Source of the DNA: Pseudarthrobacter sp. NamB4
GTDB lineage: Bacteria; Actinomycetota; Actinomycetes; Actinomycetales; Micrococcaceae
Direction of reading: 5' to 3'
DNA: 64,000 nt
NCBI RefSeq assembly: GCF_005796185.1
Contig: NZ_VAHM01000013.1
Span: 62,001-126,000, forward strand
The notes under the pieces are model-generated. The model was not told where the DNA came from, did not search any database, and saw only the letters and a list, made by a program, of their open reading frames with translations. A program made the translations under genes and the position numbers. Below, piece by piece: positions 1 through 8,148 of this stretch; positions within the stretch are counted from its first letter, which is position 1; each line of letters begins with the position of its first letter.

Positions 1-352
1 GACCAACGACGTGCACGATCCCCTGCTCGGCGTCGCCCAGGCTATGCAGCCGGACGCCAAACTCGGCACAGTTGTTGCGCAGCGTCTGGATCTGCGTCCG
101 GCTGGTCAGGTCGGCGATAGGCTTATCGATGTCCAGCGTAGGAGTGTTGTGGTCCTCCGTGGCGATGGTCAGGTCCGGCCGGCGCAGCTTCCTGCCGGCC
201 AGTCGCAGGCCTTCGAACGCCTGCGGGGACGTGACCTCGTGGACCAGGTGAAGGTCGATGAAGAGAAGGTCGGGCTGGGCGTTGGCTCCGTCGCCGTCGC
301 CTTTGCGCACCACGTGTGCGTCCCAAACTTTCTCGGCCAATGTCTTTGCCAT
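1..352 (-). CDS. leuC: 3-isopropylmalate dehydratase large subunit, 5' part only
   Basis: This is the N-terminal part of LeuC, which with LeuD isomerises 2-isopropylmalate to 3-isopropylmalate in leucine synthesis. The reverse strand reads [15 protein letters not shown], then [21 protein letters not shown] and [11 protein letters not shown], all characteristic of the aconitase-like LeuC N-terminus. The gene runs off the left edge, so the [4Fe-4S] cysteines are not visible. I chose the ATG at 352 because a GGGAG Shine-Dalgarno lies six bases upstream; the in-frame ATG at 358 would sit directly on it. It is divergent from an IclR-family regulator with a palindromic site between them, the arrangement known for leuCD control in actinobacteria. 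Confidence 0.93.
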   Translation of the reverse strand, partial: MAKTLAEKVWDAHVVRKGDGDGANAQPDLLFIDLHLVHEVTSPQAFEGLRLAGRKLRRPDLTIATEDHNTPTLDIDKPIADLTSRTQIQTLRNNCAEFGVRLHSLGDAEQGIVHVVG

Positions 353-430
353 GGCCATCTCCCTTCACTGCTGTTTGGCTGATGAGATCCACTGAACCAG
401 TACCGCTTCGTACTGCGCCAGCCGAAAGAT

Positions 431-460
431 TTGCATCTCAGATATTGAGACGGCAATATC
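431..460 (+). promoter_or_regulatory. promoter and overlapping palindromic operator of the IclR regulator / leuC intergenic region
   Basis: A -35-like TTGCAT (431-436) and -10-like CAATAT (454-459) are 17 bp apart, and the -10 lies six bases before the regulator's ATG at 466. Two interlocked inverted repeats cover the promoter: TCTCA-5 nt-TGAGA (436-450) and GATATT-8 nt-AATATC (441-460). This suits autoregulation and leuC control by the divergent IclR protein. Binding is inferred, not shown. Confidence 0.55.
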
Positions 461-465
461 ATTAC

Positions 466-1185
466 ATGGACAATTCTAGTGGAGTCGGTGTCATTGATAA
501 AGCGGCCCAGGTGCTTGATGCACTCGAAGCCGGCCCCACTACTCTGGCGCAGCTGGTGGCGGCCACCGGCCTTGCCCGGCCCACTGTCCATCGCCTTGCC
601 CTTGCCCTGGTCCATCACCGGCTGGTGAGCCGCGACATCCAGGGGCGCTTCGTCCTGGGCAGCCGCCTGGTTGAGCTGGCATCCGCTGCCGGCGAGGACC
701 GTTTGATTGCTTCCGCCGGCCCAGTGTTGATGCAGCTGCGCGACGCCACGGGCGAGAGCGCCCAGATCTTCCGGCGGCAGGGCGACTGGCGCGTCTGCGT
801 CGCCTCCGCCGAGCGCCCGATCGGCCTGCGGGATACCATCCCCGTGGGCACCCAGCTGTCCATGAAGGCAGGATCGGCCGCCCAGGTGCTGCTCGCCTGG
901 GAGGACCACGACCGCCTGCTCGAGGGGCTGCAGTCGGCCCGTTTCACGCCTACTGTCCTGGCAGGCGTACGACGGCGGGGCTGGGGCCAGAGCCTTGGCG
1001 AACGTGAGCCGGGGGTTGCGTCAGTCTCGGCGCCGGTGCGGGGACCTTCCGGCCGGGTCATTGCGGCTGTTTCGATTTCCGGCCCCATCGAACGCCTCAC
1101 CCGCCAACCCGGGCGGCTGCATGCGGAAGTGGTCTGCAACGCGGGCCGGATCCTCACCGAGGCCCTCCGCAAAAACAACGACTGA
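466..1185 (+). CDS. IclR-family transcriptional regulator, likely of leucine genes (LtbR/NdgR-like)
   Basis: The protein is about 239 residues, typical of IclR regulators. The N-terminus is a winged helix-turn-helix (roughly residues 5-60, with LAQLVAATGLARPTVHRLA) and the rest is an IclR effector domain ending SVSAPVRGPSGRVIAAVSISGP. It is divergent from leuC, and IclR proteins at this position in actinobacteria (LtbR of Corynebacterium, NdgR of Streptomyces) control leuCD and other amino acid genes. I took the ATG at 466 rather than an upstream in-frame start because conserved sequence begins there and a promoter-like element ends six bases before it, suggesting a leaderless mRNA. The regulatory target is inference. 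Confidence 0.85.
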   Translation: MDNSSGVGVIDKAAQVLDALEAGPTTLAQLVAATGLARPTVHRLALALVHHRLVSRDIQGRFVLGSRLVELASAAGEDRLIASAGPVLMQLRDATGESAQIFRRQGDWRVCVASAERPIGLRDTIPVGTQLSMKAGSAAQVLLAWEDHDRLLEGLQSARFTPTVLAGVRRRGWGQSLGEREPGVASVSAPVRGPSGRVIAAVSISGPIERLTRQPGRLHAEVVCNAGRILTEALRKNND

Positions 1186-1251
1186 CGCGGGAACAACGGC
1201 TCCTGCCGCCGCCGCCCTGACCCGGGCCCCGCCGGCGCTAGGCTTTTTGCC

Positions 1252-1830
1252 ATGGGCAGCTATGCAGTCTTCCTCCGCGGCATCAACGTCGGCGGCATCA
1301 CCATCAAGATGGGGGACCTCCGGGAGGCATTGAAGGGCTGCGGTTTTCCAGATGCCAGAACTCTCCTGGCCAGCGGAAACGTGGTGCTGACCAGCAGCCT
1401 GGATGCCCCCGCGGTCAAGCAGGAATGCGAGAAGTGCCTGCGGAGCGGGTTCGGTTATGACGCCTGGGTGGTGGTCCTGGACGCAGCCCGGGTGGCAGAA
1501 CTGGTGGCTGCCTGCCCCTACCCGGACAACGACAAAGCCACGCACACCTACATCACGCTTTCCTCTGATGAAGCAACCCTCGATGAACTCGACAAAGCAG
1601 GGGCGGGGCTTGAGGGCCATCAGCAGAAGAGGCTGGGACCCGAGGCTCTCGCGTGGCTGGCCCCTGCCGGCGGAACACTCGACAGCCCCTTCAGCAAGAT
1701 CTCGGCCAAGCCCCGGTTCAAGTCCGCCACCACAACCCGCAATCTGCGGACCCTGGTCAAAGTGCGGGATGCAGCTGCGGATCCCGCGGCCGCAGGAAGC
1801 CAGGAAACTGCAGCCCCTCCCGCCCGCTGA
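1252..1830 (+). CDS. DUF1697 family protein
   Basis: A 192-residue protein opening MGSYAVFLRGINVGG, the signature start of DUF1697, followed by the family's DLREALKGCGFPDARTLLASGNVV stretch in pieces. It is a soluble single-domain protein with no signal peptide; the family's biochemical function is unknown. A -10-like TAGGCT lies seven bases before the ATG and I see no Shine-Dalgarno, so translation is probably leaderless. It converges on the GTPase gene downstream, with only six bases between the stop codons. Confidence 0.8.
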   Translation: MGSYAVFLRGINVGGITIKMGDLREALKGCGFPDARTLLASGNVVLTSSLDAPAVKQECEKCLRSGFGYDAWVVVLDAARVAELVAACPYPDNDKATHTYITLSSDEATLDELDKAGAGLEGHQQKRLGPEALAWLAPAGGTLDSPFSKISAKPRFKSATTTRNLRTLVKVRDAAADPAAAGSQETAAPPAR

Positions 1831-1836
1831 ACGCAG

Positions 1837-3453
1837 TTAACCGGCGGCAGCTGTCTTCAAGGCGGCACTGAAGGCAGCCTGCCTGCTGACTTCCACCTCC
1901 ACCGGTTCCACCACGAGTTCCTGGGCCACCGCGGCCACGGCGGCGTTGAGCCGTTTCCGCGCTTTCGCCGCCCGTGCATTCGCGGCCGCGGCTGCCATGA
2001 ACCGACCGGTAACAGCAAGGAAAATCCCCAGTACCACCCCGCCGGCGATCATCAGCGTAGGGACCGGCCAGCCTTCCACCCGGGGCACCTCCGGCACCGG
2101 CATCTGGAAATACCCCAGTGCCGCCAGGACGCCGAGCCACCCCAGTCCACCGAGCACCGTGAGCAGCGCCAGCCACTGAATGACGTTGAACATCCCCCAC
2201 CACCAGGACTTCCGGTCGGCGGCGAGGTCCGTTCCCGCGATGGCCTGGTCAAGTGCGTCCGGCAGCCGTTCCCTGCCCTCCCGTGCGGCTGCCCGGATGG
2301 CAGCACGCCAGGGACCGGAGGCGCCGGCGCTGGCCGCGTCAGCGAATTCCCGCACCGCCGCATCCGTGCGCGCCCGTTCCGGCGCCCCGGCCGCCGGCAG
2401 GGAGGTGCGGTTCAGTTCTGACGGTGCGGTGCTGCGGAGATTGAGCCGCCGCAGCGGGTCTGCCCGGAACCTGGAGAGCCACCTGGTCACGGGCCAGCCC
2501 GTGCGCCTGACTGATTCCAGGCGGTAGGACTGTCCTACCGCCCGGACTACTACCGGAACGTTGGCTGCCACCGCCAGCTCCTCCGCGAGGCGCCGTGTTG
2601 AGGCAGGCCTAACGCCTGCGGCAGTCCCGTCGCCGGAAGCGGCACCGAGTTCCGCCGAAGCCTTCGTGATATCGGCGGCAAGGCGCTGCGACTGGGCTTT
2701 CCGCTTGACGCCCACACCGCGGATGGCTGCCCGGACCTGGTCAACGCCCGCCCCGGTCAGGGCGGACGCCGCGAGGACCTGGACCTTGCCAAGGCCGTCG
2801 CGGGCAAGGATTGACCGCAGGGACTCCATGACGGGCTGCACGTCGCGATCCGGCAGCCGGTCCACCTGGTTCAAAACCACCAGGGTCACCGCCCCATGGG
2901 AAGCCAAACGGGACAGGAAGTCATTGTGCACTGCCGCATCCGCATACTTCTGCGGGTCAAGGACCCACACCAGGACGTCCACCAGCCCTACCATCCGCTG
3001 CACCACTTCCCGGTTGGAAGCCTCGGTGGAATCGAAGTCGGGAAGGTCCAGCAGGATCAGGCCGGTGCCCTCATCAGCGAATCCCTCCACTGCAGCGGCG
3101 TGGTGGCGGTTGCGGACCCCCAGCCAGTCCAGCAGCGGTTCGCTGCCTTCAGCTCCCCATACCCCTGCCAAAGGCTCGGACGTCGTGGGACGCCGGGCGG
3201 CCGCCGTCGCGATTTCTGCTCCGCTGACCGCATTGAAAAGGGAGGACTTGCCGCTTCCGGTGGCGCCGAAGAAGCCGACGACGGTGTGCTCGGCAGACAG
3301 GGAGCGCCGTGAACTGGCACGCTCCAGGACGCTGAAAACCTCCTGCAGGGACTCGTCGGGGAGCACCCCTTCGCCGAGTTGCCGTGCATCGTTGAGGGCC
3401 GAGAGACGGCGGTCCAGCCGGGATGATTCACGGGTGTCGCTGTGCCGGCTCAT
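1837..3453 (-). CDS. membrane-anchored dynamin-like/YfjP-type GTPase (second of a pair)
   Basis: A 538-residue P-loop GTPase. The G1 motif GATGSGKS is at about residues 63-70, a G3-like DLPD and a canonical G4 NQVD follow. Two strong hydrophobic segments lie around residues 420-480 (WLALLTVLGGLGWLGVLAAL and TLMIAGGVVLGIFLAV), so the GTPase is probably tethered to the inner membrane with its nucleotide domain in the cytoplasm. Its ATG overlaps the stop codon of the upstream GTPase by four bases, indicating translational coupling and a shared role. Families with this architecture include E. coli YfjP and bacterial dynamin-like proteins; membrane remodelling is an inference. The exact function is unknown. 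Confidence 0.8.
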   Translation of the reverse strand: MSRHSDTRESSRLDRRLSALNDARQLGEGVLPDESLQEVFSVLERASSRRSLSAEHTVVGFFGATGSGKSSLFNAVSGAEIATAAARRPTTSEPLAGVWGAEGSEPLLDWLGVRNRHHAAAVEGFADEGTGLILLDLPDFDSTEASNREVVQRMVGLVDVLVWVLDPQKYADAAVHNDFLSRLASHGAVTLVVLNQVDRLPDRDVQPVMESLRSILARDGLGKVQVLAASALTGAGVDQVRAAIRGVGVKRKAQSQRLAADITKASAELGAASGDGTAAGVRPASTRRLAEELAVAANVPVVVRAVGQSYRLESVRRTGWPVTRWLSRFRADPLRRLNLRSTAPSELNRTSLPAAGAPERARTDAAVREFADAASAGASGPWRAAIRAAAREGRERLPDALDQAIAGTDLAADRKSWWWGMFNVIQWLALLTVLGGLGWLGVLAALGYFQMPVPEVPRVEGWPVPTLMIAGGVVLGIFLAVTGRFMAAAAANARAAKARKRLNAAVAAVAQELVVEPVEVEVSRQAAFSAALKTAAAG

Positions 3454-5243
3454 CCGCGGTCCGCCAGCCGGGCCAGTGCGTCCGCGTGCGCGGCCAACGC
3501 CTCCGGTGTCCGCTCATCGCGTTCAGGCAGGCGGGACAGGAACTTCTGCCGCTCTTCCTGCAGCAGGCGCTGGCAGCGCATGTGAAGGTCCTCCCGGGCC
3601 TTCTCGGCCATGCGCCGGACCGCGTCCTCACCGAAGACTGCCTCCAGCAGACGCTGGCCCACGACGGCGGTACCTCCTGCCACGCCTACCTCCAGTCCTG
3701 TCAGTCCCGCCGTCATGGAAAACACCACGATCATCAGGGCTGCGCCCAGGCCGTTGATGCCAAAGGACAGCCAGCGCGCCTGGGTGCGTTTTCCCTGGCC
3801 TTCGGTGCGGATCAGTTCCATCAGCGCTTCCTGCCAGGCCCTTATTTCCGCGGCGGCCCGCTCCTCGAAGCCCGGCGTTGTTCCCGAGAGGTCGTCTGTT
3901 CCCAGGAGCTGGCGCCCGGCGGCGTCGGTGCGCCAGCGCTGGTCCGTGTCCTCGGCGGCATTGGCCGCTTCGTCGACGATGACTGCCTGCAGGCCTGTCT
4001 CGATGGCTGCTTCCACCCTCACCGCGGGGGGCGGCTCGCCCCGGAAGAAGGCCCCCACCCGGTCACGGAACCGGCCCACGTTCTGCTCGAGGGTGCGGAA
4101 GAACTCCCCCGTGCCCACGAAATCCTGCCAACGGGCGAGCACTTCTCCCCGTAGGAGCGCACCGTCCCTGGTCGAATCCAGGATCCGTTCGGCGGCGTCC
4201 CGGTAAGCTGCGACGGCGGCAGACTCCAGGGCGTCTGCTGCATGGTGCTGATCCCGGGCCGCCTGTCCCACTGCCGAGACCCGGCCCGCCAGCGCCCTGA
4301 CAGTACCGTTCAATGTGCGCCGGGCAATGTCGGACCGGCCGGCAGCGTCGGCAGCCAGTTCCGCCAGCCATGTCTTCAGCGGCAGGACGGTCCCGGCGGG
4401 CAGCATGCCCAAGGAATCGAGGTCGGTTTCCGGTATGACGAAGAGCTGGGCTGAGCCCAGGCCTTCGCGGCCCAGGAGTCTGCGCAGGTCCTCGCTGACC
4501 TCTGCCTCGGCGCCCGCCGGCACTCTGTCCAGGACTACGCCCACCATGATGTCCCGTGAGGCGGCATCCAGGAGGAGTTTCCAGGGGACGGCGTCAGCGT
4601 AGCGGTTGGCGGTGGTGACAAAGATCCACAGGTCGGCAGCGGCCAGGAGCTGTGCGGCCAGTTTGCGGTTGTCGTCTGAGATGGAGTCGACGTCAGGAGC
4701 GTCCAGGACCGCGATTCCGGCCGGAACGCCGTGGTCGGCCACAAGCACAAGGGAAGACATGGCGCCCGCGTCCGGGGCCGCGCCGGCCCGGCTGGCCGGT
4801 ACCGGACTGCCGGTGACGGAGCCCCGGATCCTGCTTAGGCTGGGCAGGACCCGCTGGCCTTCAAACCATGCGGCTTCCGAGGGGTGGTGCAGGAGGATCG
4901 GCTGCCGGGTGGTGGGGCGGATGGCCCCGGAACGGGTAACAGGGTGGCCCACGATGCCGTTGACGAGCGTTGACTTCCCGGCGCCCGTGGAACCGCCGAC
5001 GACGGCCAGGAGCGGCGCGTCAAGGCTGCGGTACCGCGGGAGGATGTAGTCGTCGAGCTGGGCTACTGCGCTGGCGGCTTCGCGCCTGGCCTGTTCCGCA
5101 CCAGGCAAGGCCAGCGGCAAAGTTGCGCCGGCCAAGGCGTCGCGCACTTCCTCCAGCAGTGTCACGGCTGCCGGTGCAGTACCGCCGTAGGACGGCGCCG
5201 CTGGCAAACCCTGTAGGTCATCGTGCTCGCTGGATGAGGTCAC
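3450..5243 (-). CDS. dynamin-like GTPase with C-terminal membrane segment (first of a pair)
   Basis: About 597 residues from a GTG start at 5243. The reading frame stays open to 5420, but the extra codons look non-coding and include the terminator region. G1 GGSTGAGKS is near residues 83-91 and G3 is LDAPD. The usual G4 N/TKxD is replaced by LDRVPAG, which is unusual. The middle is Ala/Glu/Arg-rich and predicted helical. A hydrophobic region (GINGLGAALMIVVFSMTAG) is followed by a basic, possibly amphipathic helix. The stop overlaps the next GTPase's ATG by four bases. A short reading frame ends about five bases before the GTG. Similar tandem GTPase pairs occur in actinobacteria (Streptomyces DynA/DynB, mycobacterial IniA/IniC); equivalence is inferred. 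Confidence 0.78.
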   Translation of the reverse strand: MTSSSEHDDLQGLPAAPSYGGTAPAAVTLLEEVRDALAGATLPLALPGAEQARREAASAVAQLDDYILPRYRSLDAPLLAVVGGSTGAGKSTLVNGIVGHPVTRSGAIRPTTRQPILLHHPSEAAWFEGQRVLPSLSRIRGSVTGSPVPASRAGAAPDAGAMSSLVLVADHGVPAGIAVLDAPDVDSISDDNRKLAAQLLAAADLWIFVTTANRYADAVPWKLLLDAASRDIMVGVVLDRVPAGAEAEVSEDLRRLLGREGLGSAQLFVIPETDLDSLGMLPAGTVLPLKTWLAELAADAAGRSDIARRTLNGTVRALAGRVSAVGQAARDQHHAADALESAAVAAYRDAAERILDSTRDGALLRGEVLARWQDFVGTGEFFRTLEQNVGRFRDRVGAFFRGEPPPAVRVEAAIETGLQAVIVDEAANAAEDTDQRWRTDAAGRQLLGTDDLSGTTPGFEERAAAEIRAWQEALMELIRTEGQGKRTQARWLSFGINGLGAALMIVVFSMTAGLTGLEVGVAGGTAVVGQRLLEAVFGEDAVRRMAEKAREDLHMRCQRLLQEERQKFLSRLPERDERTPEALAAHADALARLADRG

Positions 5244-5250
5244 AGGATCA

Positions 5251-5361
5251 TCATGCCAGTTCAGGCACCCAGGGTTCGCGGTTCCGGCGCGCCTGCAGCT
5301 GCTGCCCCGCATGGGCTTGCGCAAAGTTGACGGGACCGAGCTCGTGACACAGCCAGGCCAT
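5251..5361 (-). CDS. candidate 36-residue small protein preceding the GTPase pair
   Basis: The reading frame begins MAWLCHELGPVNFAQAHAGQ and ends REPWVPELA. A strong GGGAGG Shine-Dalgarno sits ten bases before the ATG. An alternative GTG two codons upstream lies four bases from it. The stop is five bases before the GTPase GTG, consistent with translational coupling. I recognise no family. It lies between the tRNA-Glu terminator and the GTPase operon, so it could be a real micro-protein or a leader cistron that feeds ribosomes to the weakly initiated GTPase gene. Confidence 0.45.
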   Translation of the reverse strand: MAWLCHELGPVNFAQAHAGQQLQARRNREPWVPELA

Positions 5362-5420
5362 ATACACGTTTCCTCCCATAACCATCCATGCAGCAGCGGC
5401 AGGAAGGATCGTGGAAACAA

Positions 5421-5452
5421 AAACGGTCCCGGGCATATGCCCGGGACCGTTT
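5421..5452 (-). terminator. rho-independent terminator of tRNA-Glu
   Basis: A perfect 32-bp palindrome (arms AAACGGTCCCGGGCAT and its complement) lies immediately 3' of tRNA-Glu on the minus strand, followed by TTTTTGTTT in that orientation. This is a strong intrinsic terminator that separates the tRNA unit from the small ORF and GTPase genes. Confidence 0.85.
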
Positions 5453-5455
5453 CCT

Positions 5456-5531
5456 TGGTGACCCCAGCGGGATTCGAACCCGCGTTACCGCCGTGAGAGG
5501 GCGGCGTACTAGGCCGCTATACGATGGGGCC
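5456..5531 (-). tRNA. tRNA-Glu (anticodon CUC)
   Basis: The reverse strand folds as a standard cloverleaf. The acceptor GGCCCCA pairs with TGGGGTC, the anticodon stem CCGCC/GGCGG encloses loop CTCTCAC giving anticodon CUC, and the T-loop is GTTCGAATC. The discriminator is A and CCA is encoded. It lies about 1 kb from gltX, which encodes the synthetase charging it. Confidence 0.95.
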
Positions 5532-5667
5532 GTGTACTTTACCGTACTTTTTTAGCGTTTCCGCTGGTCAAGCTCAGTGATTGTTTCACACACTTCGCTC
5601 TGGTTTCAAATCGGCGGACCGGCTGAAACCTTCTGTTCTGAACACTGAAACAGTCATCAAACCAGAG

Positions 5668-5739
5668 CTGGGATACCAGGACTCGAACCTAGAATGACGG
5701 TACCAGAAACCGTAGTGTTGCCAATTACACCATATCCCA
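5668..5739 (-). tRNA. tRNA-Gln (anticodon CUG)
   Basis: The reverse strand gives acceptor TGGGATA/TATCCCA, anticodon stem ACGGT/ACCGT with loop TTCTGGT (anticodon CUG), T-loop GTTCGAGTC and discriminator G. CCA is not encoded. It is 136 bases upstream of tRNA-Glu on the same strand, probably in one transcript. Confidence 0.95.
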
Positions 5740-5803
5740 ATGGTACTTTCGGGCCGGTTTTCAGGGGCTTTCCCCTGCTCCGTGCGCCTCAGCACGAGAA
5801 ATT

Positions 5804-5832
5804 ACTTTACCCGACACTTCCGGCCCGCACAA
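5804..5832 (-). promoter_or_regulatory. putative promoter of tRNA-Gln/tRNA-Glu
   Basis: On the minus strand TTGTGC (5832-5827) and TAAAGT (5809-5804) are separated by exactly 17 bp, about 65 bases before tRNA-Gln. A small CAGGGG-AAAG-CCCCTG hairpin lies between this promoter and the tRNA. Confidence 0.45.
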
Positions 5833-5848
5833 ATCGGAGCACTGTGAT

Positions 5849-6586
5849 CTAGGTGACGAGCTCCTCCAGGGAGGCCACCATGCCGCCGTCGAACCCCTCC
5901 ACCTGCTCCCCCGCCCGGTTCAGCCAGACACCCAGGAGGCCAGCCGCCGTCGAGCCCTCGGCGTCGAGCAGACGGTTGTCGCCCACGTAGAGGGTTTCGC
6001 CAGCAGCAGTGCCCAGCAGCCGGACTCCTTCAAGGTAAATGGCCGGATGGGGCTTGGCCACGCCAAGCGTGTCTGTCCCCACCAGGCGCCGTACCCGTTC
6101 AAGTCCTGCACCGTCCAGCTTCGCGCGCTGGTAGTCGTGGACGTTGTTGCTGACGGCGCCATAGGGAATGCCCGCCCTGTCAAGCACGTCCAGCAGTGGC
6201 ATCACGTCCGGAAAGGGCTTCACGTATGCAGGCTGTTTTTCCATGTAGGCCGTCAGCCACTGATGCGATTGCTCACCGTCGCCCAACTCCACCCCGAAGT
6301 GGCCCAGGGCAGCCCGGCCGCGCAGCAGGCGCTGTTCGTTGAACGTCAGCTCTCCCGCCAGGTATCGGTCGTAGTAGTGCGTAGTTTCGTGAGTGAAAAT
6401 GCGTCCGAACCGCTCCCACCCGGCCTGGTCAAGGCCGGGCAGGAGGTGTTCGCTGACTTCCCGCAGGGCGGTGGTCATTGAGAATTCGAGATCCACCAGC
6501 GTGTCGTCGATGTCGAACAGGATCCCCCGCACCGTTCCGAAGCGGGTCGAAAGAACACCGGAGGGGGCGGTGCTGGGCGCAGTCAT
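5849..6586 (-). CDS. HAD-superfamily hydrolase
   Basis: A 245-residue haloacid-dehalogenase-type phosphatase. Motif I is LFDIDDTLVD near residue 20, motif II is AVSNN, motif III is the lysine in GVAKPHP, and motif IV is VGDN. An alpha-helical cap follows motif I, as in subfamily IA. Its ATG overlaps the gltX stop (TGATG), so it is co-transcribed with glutamyl-tRNA synthetase. The substrate cannot be read from sequence; a small phosphorylated metabolite is likely. Confidence 0.85.
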   Translation of the reverse strand: MTAPSTAPSGVLSTRFGTVRGILFDIDDTLVDLEFSMTTALREVSEHLLPGLDQAGWERFGRIFTHETTHYYDRYLAGELTFNEQRLLRGRAALGHFGVELGDGEQSHQWLTAYMEKQPAYVKPFPDVMPLLDVLDRAGIPYGAVSNNVHDYQRAKLDGAGLERVRRLVGTDTLGVAKPHPAIYLEGVRLLGTAAGETLYVGDNRLLDAEGSTAAGLLGVWLNRAGEQVEGFDGGMVASLEELVT

Positions 6587-8100
6587 CAGCCGCGGAAGGT
6601 CCGGAGCCTGCGGAGGGAGGAGTCCCTGCCCAGGATCACCATGGACTCGAACAGCGGCGGGGAAATGCGCCGGCCGGAGACAGCCGTTCGCACCGGTCCG
6701 AAGGCGAGGCGGGGCTTCAGGCCCAGGTCTTCCACGAGCGCCTGCTTGAGGGCTGCCTGAATGCCTTCGGCCGTCCAGTCCTGCACGCCGTCCAGGGCGG
6801 TGATGGCCGCGTCCAGGACCTCGCCAAGGTTGGCCGGAAGTCCCTTCCGCGCGTCGTCGGCGATATCGATGGCGTCGTCGTCCTTGAACAGGAAACCGAG
6901 CATCTCCGGCGCCTCACCCAGCAGCGTGATGCGCTCCTGGATCAGAGGCGCTGCCTCGGTGAGGACCTCCTCCTGCCGTGCCGTGAGCTGCTCCCCTACG
7001 TAACCGGCAGCGCTCAGGTAGGGCACCAGCCGGTCCCGGAAGTCTTGCGGAGCGAGCATCCGAATGTGGGTGCCGTTGATGGCCTCGGCCTTCTTGATGT
7101 CAAAGCGCGCCGGGTTGGCCAGCACGTCGTGGACGTCGAAGTTTTCAATGAGCTGGTCCACGGTGAAGATGTCCTCGTCGGCGGAGAGGCTCCAGCCCAG
7201 CAGCGACAGGTAGTTGAGGAGGCCCTCGGGTATGAAGCCCCGGTCCCGCAGGAGGAACAGGTTGGACTGCGGATCCCGCTTGGAGAGCTTCTTGTTGCCC
7301 TCCCCCATTACGTATGGAAGGTGGCCGAATTCAGGCATGTACTGTGCCACGCCCAGTTCCATGAGCGCCCGGATGAGGACAACCTGGCGCGGCGTGGAGG
7401 AAAGCAGGTCCTCCCCGCGCAGCACATGGGTGATGCCCATGAGGGCGTCGTCAACGGGGTTCACCAGCGTGTACAGCGGGGAGCCGTCGGCCCGCACAAT
7501 GACATAATCCGGAATGCTGCCGGCCTTGAAGGTGATCTCGCCGCGGACGAGGTCGGTGAAGGTGACGTCCTCATCGGGCATCCGGACGCGGAGCACCGGC
7601 TTCCGGCCCTCGGACTTGAAGGCCGCCACCTGCTCCTCGCTGAGGTCGCGGTCAAAGTTATCGTAGCCGAGCTTCGGGTCGCGGCCGGCGGCCCGGTGCC
7701 GCGCCTCCACTTCCTCCGGGGACGAATAGCACTCGTAGGCGTAGCCGCCCTCGATCAGCTTCGCCACCACGTCCTTGTAGAGGTCCAGGCGCTGCGACTG
7801 CCGGTACGGCTCGTGGGGACCGCCAACCTCGACACCCTCATCCCAGCTGATTCCCAGCCACTTCAGGGCTTCCAGCAGTTGTTCGTAGCTCTCCTCCGAG
7901 TCGCGAGCTGCGTCCGTGTCCTCGATCCGGAAGACGAAAGTGCCCTTGGTGTGCTTGGCGTGGGCCCAGTTGAACAGCGCCGTGCGGATCAGCCCGACGT
8001 GCGGGGTCCCGGTAGGCGAAGGGCAGAACCGGACCCGGACGGGTGTGTCAGCGGAAAGGGAGGGCAGGGAGGCAGCATTCGACGCAGAAGCAGTAGTCAT
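6586..8100 (-). CDS. gltX: glutamyl-tRNA synthetase
   Basis: A 504-residue class I synthetase that attaches glutamate to tRNA-Glu and, in bacteria lacking GlnRS, also to tRNA-Gln for later amidation. The HIGH-type motif is [10 protein letters not shown] near residue 30 and the KMSKS-type motif is KLSKR near residue 260, with the GluRS-specific [20 protein letters not shown] region between them. Length matches the family. The HAD gene follows with a one-base overlap, and the FAH-family gene lies 48 bases upstream on the same strand, so a short operon is likely. Both candidate tRNA substrates are encoded just downstream. Confidence 0.97.
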   Translation of the reverse strand: MTTASASNAASLPSLSADTPVRVRFCPSPTGTPHVGLIRTALFNWAHAKHTKGTFVFRIEDTDAARDSEESYEQLLEALKWLGISWDEGVEVGGPHEPYRQSQRLDLYKDVVAKLIEGGYAYECYSSPEEVEARHRAAGRDPKLGYDNFDRDLSEEQVAAFKSEGRKPVLRVRMPDEDVTFTDLVRGEITFKAGSIPDYVIVRADGSPLYTLVNPVDDALMGITHVLRGEDLLSSTPRQVVLIRALMELGVAQYMPEFGHLPYVMGEGNKKLSKRDPQSNLFLLRDRGFIPEGLLNYLSLLGWSLSADEDIFTVDQLIENFDVHDVLANPARFDIKKAEAINGTHIRMLAPQDFRDRLVPYLSAAGYVGEQLTARQEEVLTEAAPLIQERITLLGEAPEMLGFLFKDDDAIDIADDARKGLPANLGEVLDAAITALDGVQDWTAEGIQAALKQALVEDLGLKPRLAFGPVRTAVSGRRISPPLFESMVILGRDSSLRRLRTFRG

Positions 8101-8148
8101 AGTGGCTTCAACTTTACCGTCTGCCGCCAGTGGTTCAGGCGGCGCGGG

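Noticed and set aside
5244..5436. Longer N-termini for the first GTPase and the small ORF
   Set aside because: They run into the tRNA-Glu terminator palindrome; conserved sequence and Shine-Dalgarno placement favour the shorter forms.
5421..5452. 32-bp palindrome as a novel operator or recombination site
   Set aside because: Its position directly after tRNA-Glu and the T-run on the minus strand are fully explained by an intrinsic terminator.
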